From JADZEM01 sp046328125 (GTDB lineage: Bacteria > Chloroflexota > UBA6077 > JACCZL01): a stretch of 64,000 bases of DNA. Below the pieces are notes generated by a model that saw nothing but the letters and a program-made list of their open reading frames with translations, had not been told where the DNA came from and searched no databases. Positions within the stretch are counted from its first letter, which is position 1. Each line of letters begins with the position of its first letter. Made by a program: the position numbers and the translations under genes. Location: positions 1 through 64,000 of the forward strand of contig JAXLXF010000007.1 of NCBI GenBank assembly GCA_046328125.1, read 5' to 3'. This document shows positions 49,482 through 58,766 of this stretch, piece by piece.

Positions 49482-50304
49482 TTCGGCGGCGATGGGTCTG
49501 CTCCGCAAGGCGGTGCCGCCTGCGATCCGTCGGCGGGCGTTCAAGCTGGCGCAGCGCCGCTTCAACCGCTGGGGCTACTCGTTCGTGCCCTCGCCGCCGC
49601 GCCAGGGCGCCCCGGATTGGGACGTCTGGGACTGGGTCAAGCAGAGCAGCCAGATCCGCACCATCCTGGACATCGGAGCGAACGACGGCTCGTTCGCCGC
49701 GTTCCTGAACGACTTTTTTCAGCCGGCCGCCCTGCACGTCTTCGAGCCGCTGCCGTCCTGCCAGCCGAGTCTGACGGCCCTGAAAGCGCGCATCCCGCAC
49801 CTGACCGTTCACCAGCTTGCGCTGGGCGAAGCACCGGGCCATCTGGAGCTATTCGAGAACGCGTTCGGCCCGGCCTCGTCGCTGTTGCCGGTCAGCGACG
49901 CCCACCGACAGGCGTTCCCGGACGCCGAACACCAGCGCACGTCGCTGGTGAAGTCGGCGCGCCTGGACGACGTGCTCGCGGCGGACGCGCTCGAACGGGA
50001 CGTCATGATCAAGGTGGACGTGCAGGGCGTCGAAGACCACGTGATCCGAGGCGGGACGGCCGTGTTCTCGGTCGCGAGGATCGTGCTGGTCGAGATGTCG
50101 TTCGTGGCAATGTACGAGGGGCAGGCCCTGTTCGAAGAGGTCCACGACCTGCTCGTCGGGTGCGGCCTGCGGCTGGCCGGCTTCAAGAACCAGATCGACG
50201 AGCCGGGCAGCGCCCGACCGTTGTTCGCGCACTGCCTGTACCGGCGCTCAGACTCCCTCGCTGGAGTACCATCCTCATCGGACCACACCGAGGAGCAATC
50301 GTGA
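49474..50304 (+). CDS. FkbM-family methyltransferase (second)
   Basis: A 276-residue SAM methyltransferase: I-L-D-I-G-A-N-D-G-S-F-A, then H-V-F-E-P-L-P, and I-K-V-D-V-Q-G-V-E-D-H-V-I. It differs from the first FkbM gene in lacking the long tail. Either ATG 49474 or 49492 may be used; the first overlaps the upstream gene. It ends in GTGA overlap with the next GT2 gene. Confidence 0.86.
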   Translation: MPDSAAMGLLRKAVPPAIRRRAFKLAQRRFNRWGYSFVPSPPRQGAPDWDVWDWVKQSSQIRTILDIGANDGSFAAFLNDFFQPAALHVFEPLPSCQPSLTALKARIPHLTVHQLALGEAPGHLELFENAFGPASSLLPVSDAHRQAFPDAEHQRTSLVKSARLDDVLAADALERDVMIKVDVQGVEDHVIRGGTAVFSVARIVLVEMSFVAMYEGQALFEEVHDLLVGCGLRLAGFKNQIDEPGSARPLFAHCLYRRSDSLAGVPSSSDHTEEQS

Positions 50305-51341
50305 CGCTGGTCAGCATCGTCGTGCCGGTCTACTACAGCTCGGCGACGCTGCCGGCGCTGCTGGAGCGCTTGCGTGCCGTCGCGGATCGGCGCACCGATC
50401 TCGACTTCGAGCTCGTCCTGGTGGACGACGGGTCCGGGGATCACTCCTACGCCATCCTGGAGGCCGAGGCCGCCGCCGACAGCCGCGTCCGGGCACTGCG
50501 TCTCTCGCGCAACTTCGGCTCCAACGCCGCGATCCTGGCTGGCCTCACCTACGCACAGGGCGACTGCTGCGCCGTCATCGCCGCCGACCTCCAGGATCCA
50601 CCCGAGCTGATCTCAGACCTGATCCTGGAGTGGGAGGCCGGCGCGGACGTGGTTCTGGCCGCCCGCCGCACCCGCGACGACCCGTTCGCGACGCGCCTGT
50701 TCGCCTCGATCTTCAATCGGCTGTTCCGCAAGCTCGTCTTTCCCGACTTTCCGCCGAACGGCTTCGACTTCATGCTGGTCAGCCGACGGGTGGCGAAGCA
50801 GCTCGTCGTCATGAACGAGCGCAATTCGTACATTTTCGGCCAGATCATGTGGGTCGGCTACGAGCGCCGCATCCTCTACTACGACCGCGCTGCCCGCGAG
50901 CAGGGCAGCTCACGCTGGACCACCGCCAAGAAGATCAAGTACCTGATCGACGCGTTTACGGCGTTTTCGTACGTCCCGGTCCGCGCCGCGACGGTGCTCG
51001 GCTTCCTGCTGGCGACCGGTGGATTCATCTGGGCGGCCATCGTGATCCTGGCGCGCCTGTTCGGCTGGATTCCGGAGACTGGCTTCGCGGCGCTGATGGT
51101 GGCGCTGCTGGTACTGTCTGGCACCCAGCTCATCGTCTCCGGGTTGGTCGGCGAGTACGTCTGGCGCGTGCTCGAGGAGTCCCGCAACCGGCCGCCCTTC
51201 CTGGTCGCCAGGACCGTCAACATGGATCCATCGATTGCCGAGGGCGCCGCCCGTCTGGGCATCCCACGGCAGGCAGCCGCCGGGACCACCGTCGAGACGG
51301 ACGAAGCGCTGACAGCGCCAGGGGCAGGCCGGGCACGGTGA
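50301..51341 (+). CDS. GT2 polyprenyl-phosphate sugar transferase (DPM/GtrB-like)
   Basis: A 346-residue GT2 with the DPM1/GtrB pattern: S-I-V-V-P-V-Y-Y, V-D-D-G-S-G-D, L-S-R-N-F-G-S-N-A-A, A-A-D-L-Q-D-P-P-E. Two C-terminal membrane helices lie at about 235-290. Such enzymes load polyprenyl phosphate with a sugar, which the GT39-like enzymes of the window could use outside the cell. The start is GTG 50301 with GGAG. Confidence 0.9.
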   Translation: MTLVSIVVPVYYSSATLPALLERLRAVADRRTDLDFELVLVDDGSGDHSYAILEAEAAADSRVRALRLSRNFGSNAAILAGLTYAQGDCCAVIAADLQDPPELISDLILEWEAGADVVLAARRTRDDPFATRLFASIFNRLFRKLVFPDFPPNGFDFMLVSRRVAKQLVVMNERNSYIFGQIMWVGYERRILYYDRAAREQGSSRWTTAKKIKYLIDAFTAFSYVPVRAATVLGFLLATGGFIWAAIVILARLFGWIPETGFAALMVALLVLSGTQLIVSGLVGEYVWRVLEESRNRPPFLVARTVNMDPSIAEGAARLGIPRQAAAGTTVETDEALTAPGAGRAR

Positions 51342-53293
51342 TCCAGCGCCTCTCCTCGTCGGGCCGCGGCGCGGCGTCGCCGATTCAAACTACCGAGGCT
51401 GCCCCGCCGGCCACGCCTGTCGAGCCGGCGCCGCTGGCGGATGGGGGCGCCCCATCGGCGGTGGCGTTCGAGCGGGCCGGCACCAGCGCTGCCGCCGGCA
51501 GTGTGGACAGGGTCTGGCTTGTCGTCGTCGGCTGGACGCTGGCCCTCTCTGCGCTGACGTTCGCCATCGTGCGCCGCCACTACTCGGAATACCCGCCCCA
51601 CTACGATTCGATCGGCATCTACGGCGGGCTGTTCGAGCTGGTCAACACGGTCCAGCGGGACGGCGTCCTGGCGGCCATCCGGACCGGCTTCGTGAGCGGC
51701 ACGTCCTGGCTCCAGCCGGCCTTCGTGCTCCTGCTCGCCTGGGCGCCGGTCAAGGCGCCGGAGTGGCTGGTCTCGCTCAACATGGTGCTGCTGGTCGTCG
51801 CGCAGGCTGCCATCGTCAGCTACCTGCGATTGTCTGGCGCGAGCAGGCTGCGGCAGGTCGTGGCGGCCACCCTGCCGCTGGTGCCCGGCGCAATGTACGC
51901 CTGGGACGGCGGCATCGAGGACTTGCGCCGCGACGTCCAGCTGGTGCTGCTCGCCACGGCGATCCTGTTCGCCTCACTGGCGTACGTCGCGGCGCCGAGC
52001 TGGCAGCGCGGCGTCGCGCTCGGCATCCTGGTCGGGCTGGCGCAGTGGTCGCGGGACAACGCGGCGGCGGTCGTCGTCATCGTGACCGTGCCGGCGCTCG
52101 TGATGGCCGTGCTGGAGAGCCGCCGACGGAGCTCGGTCCACGAGGACGGCGCGGCTCGGCGGCCGGGCGGCCTCTCCTGGCTGCTGGGGCTCGGCATCGT
52201 GCCGGTCGCCGTGTTCCTGCTGGCCGCGCTGCCGTACTTCTGGGTGACACTCCCGCTGACCGTGCAGCGCTACCAGACGAGCGTCTGGGGCGTCGGCGAG
52301 GACCGGCTGGCATCGTTGCTTGCGTTCTGGCACATGCCGGTCGAGGTGCTGCTGGGCGGCGACTCGCGGCTGAGCGGGCGGGTCCGGGTGGCCGTCGTGA
52401 CGGGCGGGCTGCTGGTGGCTGCCGTGGCGCTCGTCGGCGCACTCTGGCGGGCGAAGGTCGTCAGCGCGGACCTGCGACGGCTCCGCGAGCCGGCTTCCTG
52501 GCCGCTGTTCCTCGGGGGCGCCTGGGTCGTGCTGGCGGTCCTGCTCTACAACACGCTGCTGCTCGGGTACGGCGCGCGCTGGCACGCCGTGCCGTTCCTC
52601 CCTATGGCGGTGGGACTTGTGGCGATGATGGTCGCGCTCAGCGGCACGGTTCGCCTGACGCCGGCCGCGAATCGTCGCCTCGCCACGGTCGCCGTGACGG
52701 CCGGCTGCGTCGTGCTGCTACTCTCGGCGCCGCTCCGCATGATCCTGAACCAGCAGCCGGCGCCCGGAGCGGCCGAGGTGCAGAACCTGCGCGCGGCCTC
52801 GGTCATCATCGCGCAGCTGGCCGGCGGTCGTCCGGTCATGCTGCTGGCGTACGACACACTGAGCCGCCATCATGCTCGATACTATCTCGCGCAGGCCGGC
52901 CTGCCACCGTTGACCGAGGTCGAGCCGGTCGCCGGAGCCCACGGCGACCCGATCGACCTCGACCAGCCGATCCGGGCCGGCGAGGACGCCCAGGTGCTGC
53001 GCAACCGTCTCGATCGCGCCCTTCGACGCTGGGCCGGGTTTGCGCTGGTGTACGCCGACACGGCACGCTACGACAATCCTCGCGAAACCCTCTGGCCGTA
53101 CCTGCTCGGGCGGCCAGTCGTGGACAGGCTGTTGACTGACCCAGACTGGAAACAGGTCGCGCACTTCACCCTCCTGGAGCGAGAGCTGGTGCTACTCGAA
53201 AATGGTTCGGCGCGGGCGGATACGGACGGCGACGATGCCCTGTCCGCCGCCCACCTGGATGCCGCGAGGCTGCCCGTGCGAGGTGGCCGATGA
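51338..53293 (+). CDS. Large PMT-like membrane glycosyltransferase
   Basis: A 651-residue protein with about ten membrane helices between residues 50 and 470 and a C-terminal extracytoplasmic domain. The first loop has Y-P-P-H-Y-D-S-I-G, where acidic residues of GT39/GT83-like enzymes occur. A polar Ala/Pro-rich N-terminus precedes the first helix. The start is GTG 51338, overlapping the GT2 stop. It probably uses the lipid-linked sugar made by the GT2 upstream. The assignment is by topology. Confidence 0.72.
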   Translation: MIQRLSSSGRGAASPIQTTEAAPPATPVEPAPLADGGAPSAVAFERAGTSAAAGSVDRVWLVVVGWTLALSALTFAIVRRHYSEYPPHYDSIGIYGGLFELVNTVQRDGVLAAIRTGFVSGTSWLQPAFVLLLAWAPVKAPEWLVSLNMVLLVVAQAAIVSYLRLSGASRLRQVVAATLPLVPGAMYAWDGGIEDLRRDVQLVLLATAILFASLAYVAAPSWQRGVALGILVGLAQWSRDNAAAVVVIVTVPALVMAVLESRRRSSVHEDGAARRPGGLSWLLGLGIVPVAVFLLAALPYFWVTLPLTVQRYQTSVWGVGEDRLASLLAFWHMPVEVLLGGDSRLSGRVRVAVVTGGLLVAAVALVGALWRAKVVSADLRRLREPASWPLFLGGAWVVLAVLLYNTLLLGYGARWHAVPFLPMAVGLVAMMVALSGTVRLTPAANRRLATVAVTAGCVVLLLSAPLRMILNQQPAPGAAEVQNLRAASVIIAQLAGGRPVMLLAYDTLSRHHARYYLAQAGLPPLTEVEPVAGAHGDPIDLDQPIRAGEDAQVLRNRLDRALRRWAGFALVYADTARYDNPRETLWPYLLGRPVVDRLLTDPDWKQVAHFTLLERELVLLENGSARADTDGDDALSAAHLDAARLPVRGGR

Positions 53294-55002
53294 AAGGGCT
53301 GATCCGGCGCGGGCGCTCGCTGGCCGCGCGGGCGCTCGGGCGGCCGGGGCGCACCGGCCCGAAGCAGGGCGATCCCCGCTATCCGGACTGGCGCTCGATC
53401 CTGGCCGCCGACCGCACGCTCTGGGAGGACGCCCGCCACCGCGCCGACCGCGGCCCGTCCGTGCTGGTCGCCAGCACTGTCGGCGGGTACGGGCCAGGCT
53501 CGATCTTCGAGAGCATGTTGGCCGTCGCGCTGACGCTACGCGGCGCCCGTGTCAACACCTTGCTCTGCGACCGCGCACTACCGGGCTGCCAGCGCGCCGA
53601 GTACGTGGACGTGCCCGATCCCGCCGTGCTGGTGGATTACCAGCTTCAGGATCGGCTCTGCGACCGCTGCTACGGCACCGGCCAGTATCACTTCGAGCCG
53701 CTCGGTCTGCCGATCCAGCGTCTGAGCAGGCTGACCGACCGTCAGGAGAAGCTCGAAGCGCGACGGATCGCCAGGGAGACGCCAGCCGAGAAGATCCGGA
53801 CGTTCACCTGGGAAGGGTTGGCGATCGGCGAGCACGCCTACGCCGGGGCGCTGCGGTATTTCGCGCGGGGCGATCTGGAGGCCGAGCCGCTCGGGGAGGA
53901 CGTGCTGCGGCGCTACCTGGAGGCGTCGCTGTTGATGGCGAAGGCGTCGCGGCACCTGCTCTATCGCGAGGCCGTCGAGATCGCCGCGTTCAACCACGGC
54001 CTGTACGTGCCGCAAGGGGTGCTGGGCGAAGTCTGCCGCGGCATGGACGTGCGGGTGGCAAACTGGAACCCGGCCTACCGCACCTCCTGCTTCATCTTCA
54101 GCCACGGCGACACCTACCACCACACCCTGATGGCCGAGCCGACCGACGCCTGGGACACCATGCCGTGGACCCCGGCGATGGAGGAGCAGATCCTGGCGTA
54201 CCTCAAGAGCCGCTGGTCCGGCAGCCGCGACTGGATCTGGTTCCACGACGAGCCGGACGAGGACTTCGCGGCGTACGCGCGCGAAGTCGGGCTGGATCTG
54301 AAGAAGCCGATGGTGGCGCTCCTGACCAACGTGATGTGGGACGCCCAGCTCCACTACCCGGCCAACGCCTTCCCCAGCATGCTGGACTGGGTGCTGCGGA
54401 CCATCGAGTATTTCAAGAGCCGACCCGAGCTTCAACTGGTGATCCGGGTCCACCCGGCCGAGATTCGCGGCACGGCGACCTCGCGCCAGCCGCTGGTCCC
54501 CGAGATCGAGAAGGCGTTCCCCCAGCTGCCGCCCAACGTGTTCGTGATTCCGCCGGAGTCGCAAGTGTCCACCTACGCGGCGGTGGCCGGCGTGGACGCC
54601 GCGATCATTTACGGCACCAAGACCGGCGTCGAGCTGACCTCGATGGGCATCCCCACCATCGTGGCGGGCGAGGCGTGGATTCGCAACAAGGGGCTGACCC
54701 TGGACGCCTCGTCGCCAGAGGACTACTTCGCGATCCTCGGCCGGCTGCCGCTCGGCGAGCGAATGCCTGAGGAGCAGGTGAGGCGCGCCCGGATGTACGC
54801 CTACCACTTCTTCTTCCGCCGGATGGTGCCGGTCACGAGCATCGTGCCGACCAAAGCCGTGCCGCCGTACAAGCTGGACATCCAGAGCATCGAGGAGCTG
54901 CTGCCGGGCCGACAGCCGGGCCTGGACGTCATCTGCGACGGCATCCTGAACGGCTCGCCGTTCATCTTCCCGGCCGAGACATTCGGCGTCCACGATGTGT
55001 AG
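53290..55002 (+). CDS. Capsule-polysaccharide-type glycosyltransferase
   Basis: A 570-residue soluble protein with two Rossmann-like halves. The C-terminal half has L-V-I-R-V-H-P-A-E-I-R, F-V-I-P-P-E-S-Q-V-S-T-Y and I-Y-G-T-K-T-G-V-E-L-T-S-M-G-I-P, the pattern of Capsule_synth (KpsS/KpsC) and related transferases that use nucleotide sugars, e.g. Kdo. An early C-x2-C pair (D-R-L-C-D-R-C-Y) is unusual. It starts ATGA over the preceding stop. It is followed by a GC-rich repeat gap. Confidence 0.78.
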   Translation: MKGLIRRGRSLAARALGRPGRTGPKQGDPRYPDWRSILAADRTLWEDARHRADRGPSVLVASTVGGYGPGSIFESMLAVALTLRGARVNTLLCDRALPGCQRAEYVDVPDPAVLVDYQLQDRLCDRCYGTGQYHFEPLGLPIQRLSRLTDRQEKLEARRIARETPAEKIRTFTWEGLAIGEHAYAGALRYFARGDLEAEPLGEDVLRRYLEASLLMAKASRHLLYREAVEIAAFNHGLYVPQGVLGEVCRGMDVRVANWNPAYRTSCFIFSHGDTYHHTLMAEPTDAWDTMPWTPAMEEQILAYLKSRWSGSRDWIWFHDEPDEDFAAYAREVGLDLKKPMVALLTNVMWDAQLHYPANAFPSMLDWVLRTIEYFKSRPELQLVIRVHPAEIRGTATSRQPLVPEIEKAFPQLPPNVFVIPPESQVSTYAAVAGVDAAIIYGTKTGVELTSMGIPTIVAGEAWIRNKGLTLDASSPEDYFAILGRLPLGERMPEEQVRRARMYAYHFFFRRMVPVTSIVPTKAVPPYKLDIQSIEELLPGRQPGLDVICDGILNGSPFIFPAETFGVHDV

Positions 55003-55008
55003 GATCGT

Positions 55009-55091
55009 CCCCTCCCCCGTGCGCGGTGGAGGGGAGAAGGGCGGATGGCTCCCCCTCTCCCTCGCAAGGGGGAGGGGGTTGGGGGGAGGGG
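55009..55091. repeat. GC-rich double-hairpin repeat (REP-like)
   Basis: Two hairpins are visible: CCCCTCCC.../GGAGGGGAG (55009-55036) and CCCCCTCTCCCT/AGGGGGAGGGGG (55051-55078), followed by a run of G to 55092. Sequences of this CCCTCTCCC/GGGAGAGGG kind are common interspersed repeats in many bacteria. It makes the only large gap in the second half of an otherwise overlapping operon, and its last GGAGGG may be the ribosome site of the next gene. Confidence 0.7.
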
Positions 55092-55098
55092 GCACTTC

Positions 55099-56391
55099 GT
55101 GGTGACGGTGGCGATCAACGCCCAGGTCAACCCGGACAACCCCGGCGGCGCTGAGTCGGCGATCCGGGGGCTGCTCGGGCAGCTAGCCGCGCAGCCGGAA
55201 TCAGACGAGCACGTGGTGGTGCTCGCCACGCAACGGTACGCGCCCCAGTTCGAGAAGATCGCCGGGCCGGGCCAGGAGGTGGTGGCCTGGCCGTTCCCGC
55301 AGCTCGCCTACGCGCCGTTTCGGACGATGACCCGCAAGTGGCAGCGCGTCCAGCGGCGGGCCGGCCCGCTCGGGTTCGGGGTGGACGCCGCGCACCGGCT
55401 CTGGTGGCACGCCGACCGCGCCCTGACCCGCCCCCCGAGCGCCGCGCAAGCTGACCGGGTGCTGCGCGGTCGCGGCGTGGAGGTCGTCCACTTCCCGTAC
55501 GCCGTCCACTTCCCGACGACGCTCCCGTTCGTCTACGAGCCGCTCGACCTGATCCATCGCCACCTGACAGAGCTGTTCAGTGAAGGCGAGCGGCGCTGGC
55601 GCGACACGGTGTACCGCCAGGGCTGCGAACGGGCCAGCCTGATCGTGACCGGCACGCGCTACACCAAGCAGGACATCGTGCGGCAGTTCGGGATCGACCC
55701 GCACAAGATCGCGGTGATCCCGATCCGCTCCGCGCTGCCGCCGACGCCGCCCACGCCGGCCGAGGTGGCGCGGGTGCGCGAGAAGTACGCGCTGCCGGAG
55801 CGGTTTGCCTTCTACCCGGCGATGGCGTTCCCGCACAAGAACCACCCGCGGCTGTTCGAGGCGCTCGCGATCCTGCGTGACCGCCACGGCCTGACCGTGC
55901 CGCTGGTCTGCACGGGCCGCGCCTACGAGTCCCACACGCCGGTGCTGGAGGCGGCACTCACTCGGCTCGGGCTGACGGGGCAGGTGCAATCACTCGGGCC
56001 GGTCCCGTCGGACGACCTGATCGCGCTATTCGGGGCAGCCTGGGTGCTGGTCTTTCCGTCCATGTTCGAGGGGATCGGGATGCCGGTCCTGGAGGCGCTC
56101 CAATACGGCCTGCCGGTCCTGTCGTCCAACGCGACCTGCCTCCCCGAAGTGGCAGGAGACGCCGCGCTCTTCTTCGACCCGACCAGCACCGAGGCCATCG
56201 TCGAGGCGATCCTGCGCGCCGACCGCCAGCCGGCGCTGCTGGAGAAGACCCGCCGGGCCGCGCCGGCCGCGCTGGCCCGCTTCTGCTGGCCGCGCGCCGC
56301 TCGGACCTACGTGGCCTGCTTCCGCGCGGTCGCCGGCGCGAGCCTGACTCCCGAGCAGCAGGCGCTCTACGACGAGGCAGTGGCGTCTTGA
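55099..56391 (+). CDS. GT4-family glycosyltransferase (first of two paralogues)
   Basis: A 430-residue GT-B enzyme. It begins V-A-I-N-A-Q-V-N-P-D-N-P-G-G-A-E-S-A, the acceptor-side glycine loop. Then come P-H-K-N-H-P-R-L-F-E-A-L, a donor-site motif F-P-S-M-F-E-G-I-G-M-P-V-L-E-A-L-Q-Y-G with the E-x7-E pair, and L-P-E-V-A-G-D-A-A-L-F-F. The GTG codons at 55099 and 55102 follow the G-rich run. It is strikingly similar to the next gene, so a tandem duplication is evident. Confidence 0.87.
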   Translation: MVTVAINAQVNPDNPGGAESAIRGLLGQLAAQPESDEHVVVLATQRYAPQFEKIAGPGQEVVAWPFPQLAYAPFRTMTRKWQRVQRRAGPLGFGVDAAHRLWWHADRALTRPPSAAQADRVLRGRGVEVVHFPYAVHFPTTLPFVYEPLDLIHRHLTELFSEGERRWRDTVYRQGCERASLIVTGTRYTKQDIVRQFGIDPHKIAVIPIRSALPPTPPTPAEVARVREKYALPERFAFYPAMAFPHKNHPRLFEALAILRDRHGLTVPLVCTGRAYESHTPVLEAALTRLGLTGQVQSLGPVPSDDLIALFGAAWVLVFPSMFEGIGMPVLEALQYGLPVLSSNATCLPEVAGDAALFFDPTSTEAIVEAILRADRQPALLEKTRRAAPAALARFCWPRAARTYVACFRAVAGASLTPEQQALYDEAVAS

Positions 56392-57725
56392 GGACCGACG
56401 CCGCGCCGACGACGCCAGAGCGCCGCACCGGCTCGCCGCTGACGGTGGCGATCAACGCCCAGGTCGATCCGCACCGCGCTGGCGGCGTCGAGTCGGCGCT
56501 GCACGGGCTGGTCCGCTACCTCGGCGAGCAGGCCGGCGACGAGCGGTTCCTCCTGCTCTCGACCGCGCGCTTCGGGCCAGCGCTCCGCGAGCTGGCCGGC
56601 GACCGCTACGACGTGCTGCCCTGGCCGTACCCGCAGAAGGCGCTGCCCGCCACCAGACGGCTGACCGCCCGCTGGCAGCGCTGGCAGGCCCGGGCCGGGC
56701 GCCTCGGGCGCGGCGTGGACGCGCTGCACTGGGGCTTGTGGCACGCCCATCGGCTGACCGCGCCCAGGCCGGATCCCGCCAGGAACGACGCCTTCTTGCG
56801 TGCGCAGGGCGCCTCGGTCGTCCACTTCGCCTACTCGATCCGCTTCGAGACATCGCTCCCCTCGCTGTACGAGCCGTGGGATCTCCAGCATCGCCACCAC
56901 CCGGAGCTGTTCGAGCCGGCTGAGTGGCAGGCTCGCGACCGGATGTACCGCGAGGGCTGCGAGCGGGCCGCGCTGGTGGTGACCGCCACACGCTGGACGA
57001 AACAGGACGTGATGGAGCAGTATGGGATCGCGCCGGAGAAGATCGCGGTGATCCCGCGCGGGCCGTGGGTCACGCCCACTATCCCGAGCGACGCCGACGC
57101 TCGGCGGGTCCGAGAGGCTCTGGGACTGCCCGAGCGATTCGCACTCTTCCCGGCGATGACGTTCCCGCACAAGAACCATCTCAGGCTGTTCGAGGCGCTG
57201 GCGATCCTGCGCGACCGCCACGGGATCACGCTGCCGCTGGTCTGTACCGGGCGCCGGTACGAGCCGCACTATCCGGCGATTCAGGCCGGCCTCGTACAAC
57301 ACCATCTTGAAGGACAGGTCCAGATGCTGGGCGACGTGGCGTCCGAGACGCTGGCCGCGCTTCTGAAGTCGGCGAGCCTGCTGGTGTACCCGTCGTTCTT
57401 CGAGGGGCTGGGGCTGCCGGTGCTGGAGGCTCTCCAGTACGGCCTCCCGGTGCTGGCCTCGAACGCGACTTGCCTGCCGGAGGTCGCTGGCGACGCCGCC
57501 CTCTACTTCGACCCGCACGATACGGAGTCGATGGTCGAGACGCTGCTGACCGCCGAAACGCAGCCTTCCATCGTGGCCCATACGCGACAGACCGCCCCCG
57601 CCGCGCTCGCCCGCTTCTCGTGGCCGAAGGCCGCCGCGACCTTCGTGGCGTGCTACCGAGCGGTCGGCGGGGTACGGCTTTCGCCGGAGCAGCAGGCACT
57701 CTACGACGAGGCGATCAACTCATGA
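56388..57725 (+). CDS. GT4-family glycosyltransferase (second paralogue)
   Basis: A 445-residue paralogue of the preceding gene with the same landmarks (V-A-I-N-A-Q-V-D-P-H-R-A-G-G-V-E-S-A, P-H-K-N-H-L-R-L-F-E-A-L, F-F-E-G-L-G-L-P-V-L-E-A-L-Q-Y-G). The start TTG 56388 overlaps the upstream stop (TTGA). It differs in the acceptor loop region, so it probably adds a different residue or linkage. It overlaps the next gene by 4 bp. Confidence 0.87.
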   Translation: MRTDAAPTTPERRTGSPLTVAINAQVDPHRAGGVESALHGLVRYLGEQAGDERFLLLSTARFGPALRELAGDRYDVLPWPYPQKALPATRRLTARWQRWQARAGRLGRGVDALHWGLWHAHRLTAPRPDPARNDAFLRAQGASVVHFAYSIRFETSLPSLYEPWDLQHRHHPELFEPAEWQARDRMYREGCERAALVVTATRWTKQDVMEQYGIAPEKIAVIPRGPWVTPTIPSDADARRVREALGLPERFALFPAMTFPHKNHLRLFEALAILRDRHGITLPLVCTGRRYEPHYPAIQAGLVQHHLEGQVQMLGDVASETLAALLKSASLLVYPSFFEGLGLPVLEALQYGLPVLASNATCLPEVAGDAALYFDPHDTESMVETLLTAETQPSIVAHTRQTAPAALARFSWPKAAATFVACYRAVGGVRLSPEQQALYDEAINS

Positions 57726-58642
57726 CGGCTGCTCCGAAGCTCGCGGTGGTGCTCGGCACCTACAACCGCCTCCAGAATCTGAAGACGTGCGTCGAGAGCG
57801 TCTTCGCCGAGACCCGCACCCCCTGTGTGGTGTACGTGACCGACGCCGGCTCGACTGACGGCACCGTCGAGTACCTCCAGTCGATGGCCTCCGAGCGGCT
57901 GGTGCCGATCCTGGTCGGGAAGCGGCTGGGTCAGGCGCGCGCCTACAACGACGTCTTCGAGACGCTGACCACGCCGTACGTCGTCTGGATCTCGGACGAC
58001 AACGAGATCGTGAACGGCGGCCTGGACGTGGCAGTCGGCATCCTGGACGAGCTGCCGAAGGTCGGGATGGTGGCGGTCAAGGTGAAGGACGTGGAGGGGC
58101 CGACGGTCGACGCGCCGTACCTGGGCGCCGTCTCCTCGATTGGCGTGCTGAACGTCAACCAGGGCGTCCTGCGCACGCCGGTCTTGCAGGCGGTCGGCGG
58201 CTTCAGCGAGCGGTTCCGCGACTACGGCATCGACCCGGACCTGACAGCGAAAGTGCTGTTCAGCGGCTGGGACATCGCCTACACCCGCTCCATCGGCATC
58301 CACCACTACCGAGCCTGGGAGAACGGCTCGGAGGCAGCGGCGGCCCAGCGCGCGCGGCAGCAAGGCTACGTCAAGCTGTACGCCGAGAAGTGGGGCGCGT
58401 ACGCGGCTCCTGACCTGACCTGGCGTGGGCGCCGGTGCGCCTGGCGCTGGTTCCAGCGGCTGACTGGCCTCTCGATCAACTCGTCGCGGCGCATCCTCGG
58501 GATGAACGGGCGGGACTGGTGCAACGTCCTGACCGGCCGGTACGTCAGCCTGCTGGACCCGTTGCTGACGCGGGGCAAGCCGTACCACCTGATCCAGCAC
58601 GCGCCAGCTCGGCGTCTTCCGCTCCCCGCTGACCCCCCATAA
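57722..58642 (+). CDS. GT2-family glycosyltransferase (last of operon)
   Basis: A 306-residue GT-A enzyme: A-V-V-L-G-T-Y-N-R-L-Q-N-L, T-D-A-G-S-T-D-G-T, and W-I-S-D-D-N-E-I for the metal. Later D-L-T-A-K-V-L-F-S-G-W-D is the acceptor-side region. ATGA overlap with the GT4 gene supports coupling. This is the final gene of the glycan run; the stop at 58640 is followed by about 120 bp without a gene. Confidence 0.86.
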   Translation: MTAAPKLAVVLGTYNRLQNLKTCVESVFAETRTPCVVYVTDAGSTDGTVEYLQSMASERLVPILVGKRLGQARAYNDVFETLTTPYVVWISDDNEIVNGGLDVAVGILDELPKVGMVAVKVKDVEGPTVDAPYLGAVSSIGVLNVNQGVLRTPVLQAVGGFSERFRDYGIDPDLTAKVLFSGWDIAYTRSIGIHHYRAWENGSEAAAAQRARQQGYVKLYAEKWGAYAAPDLTWRGRRCAWRWFQRLTGLSINSSRRILGMNGRDWCNVLTGRYVSLLDPLLTRGKPYHLIQHAPARRLPLPADPP

Positions 58643-58766
58643 CTGGCGCTCGAGTCGTTCGGAGCACGGCACCCTCGGCCCCTGGTATCCCGTTATCCAC
58701 TCGGACGATGCTGATGGCGGTCTGTGCGTCGGGCGACGTTGCCCAGCTGGACGGGTGGAGAGCGAC

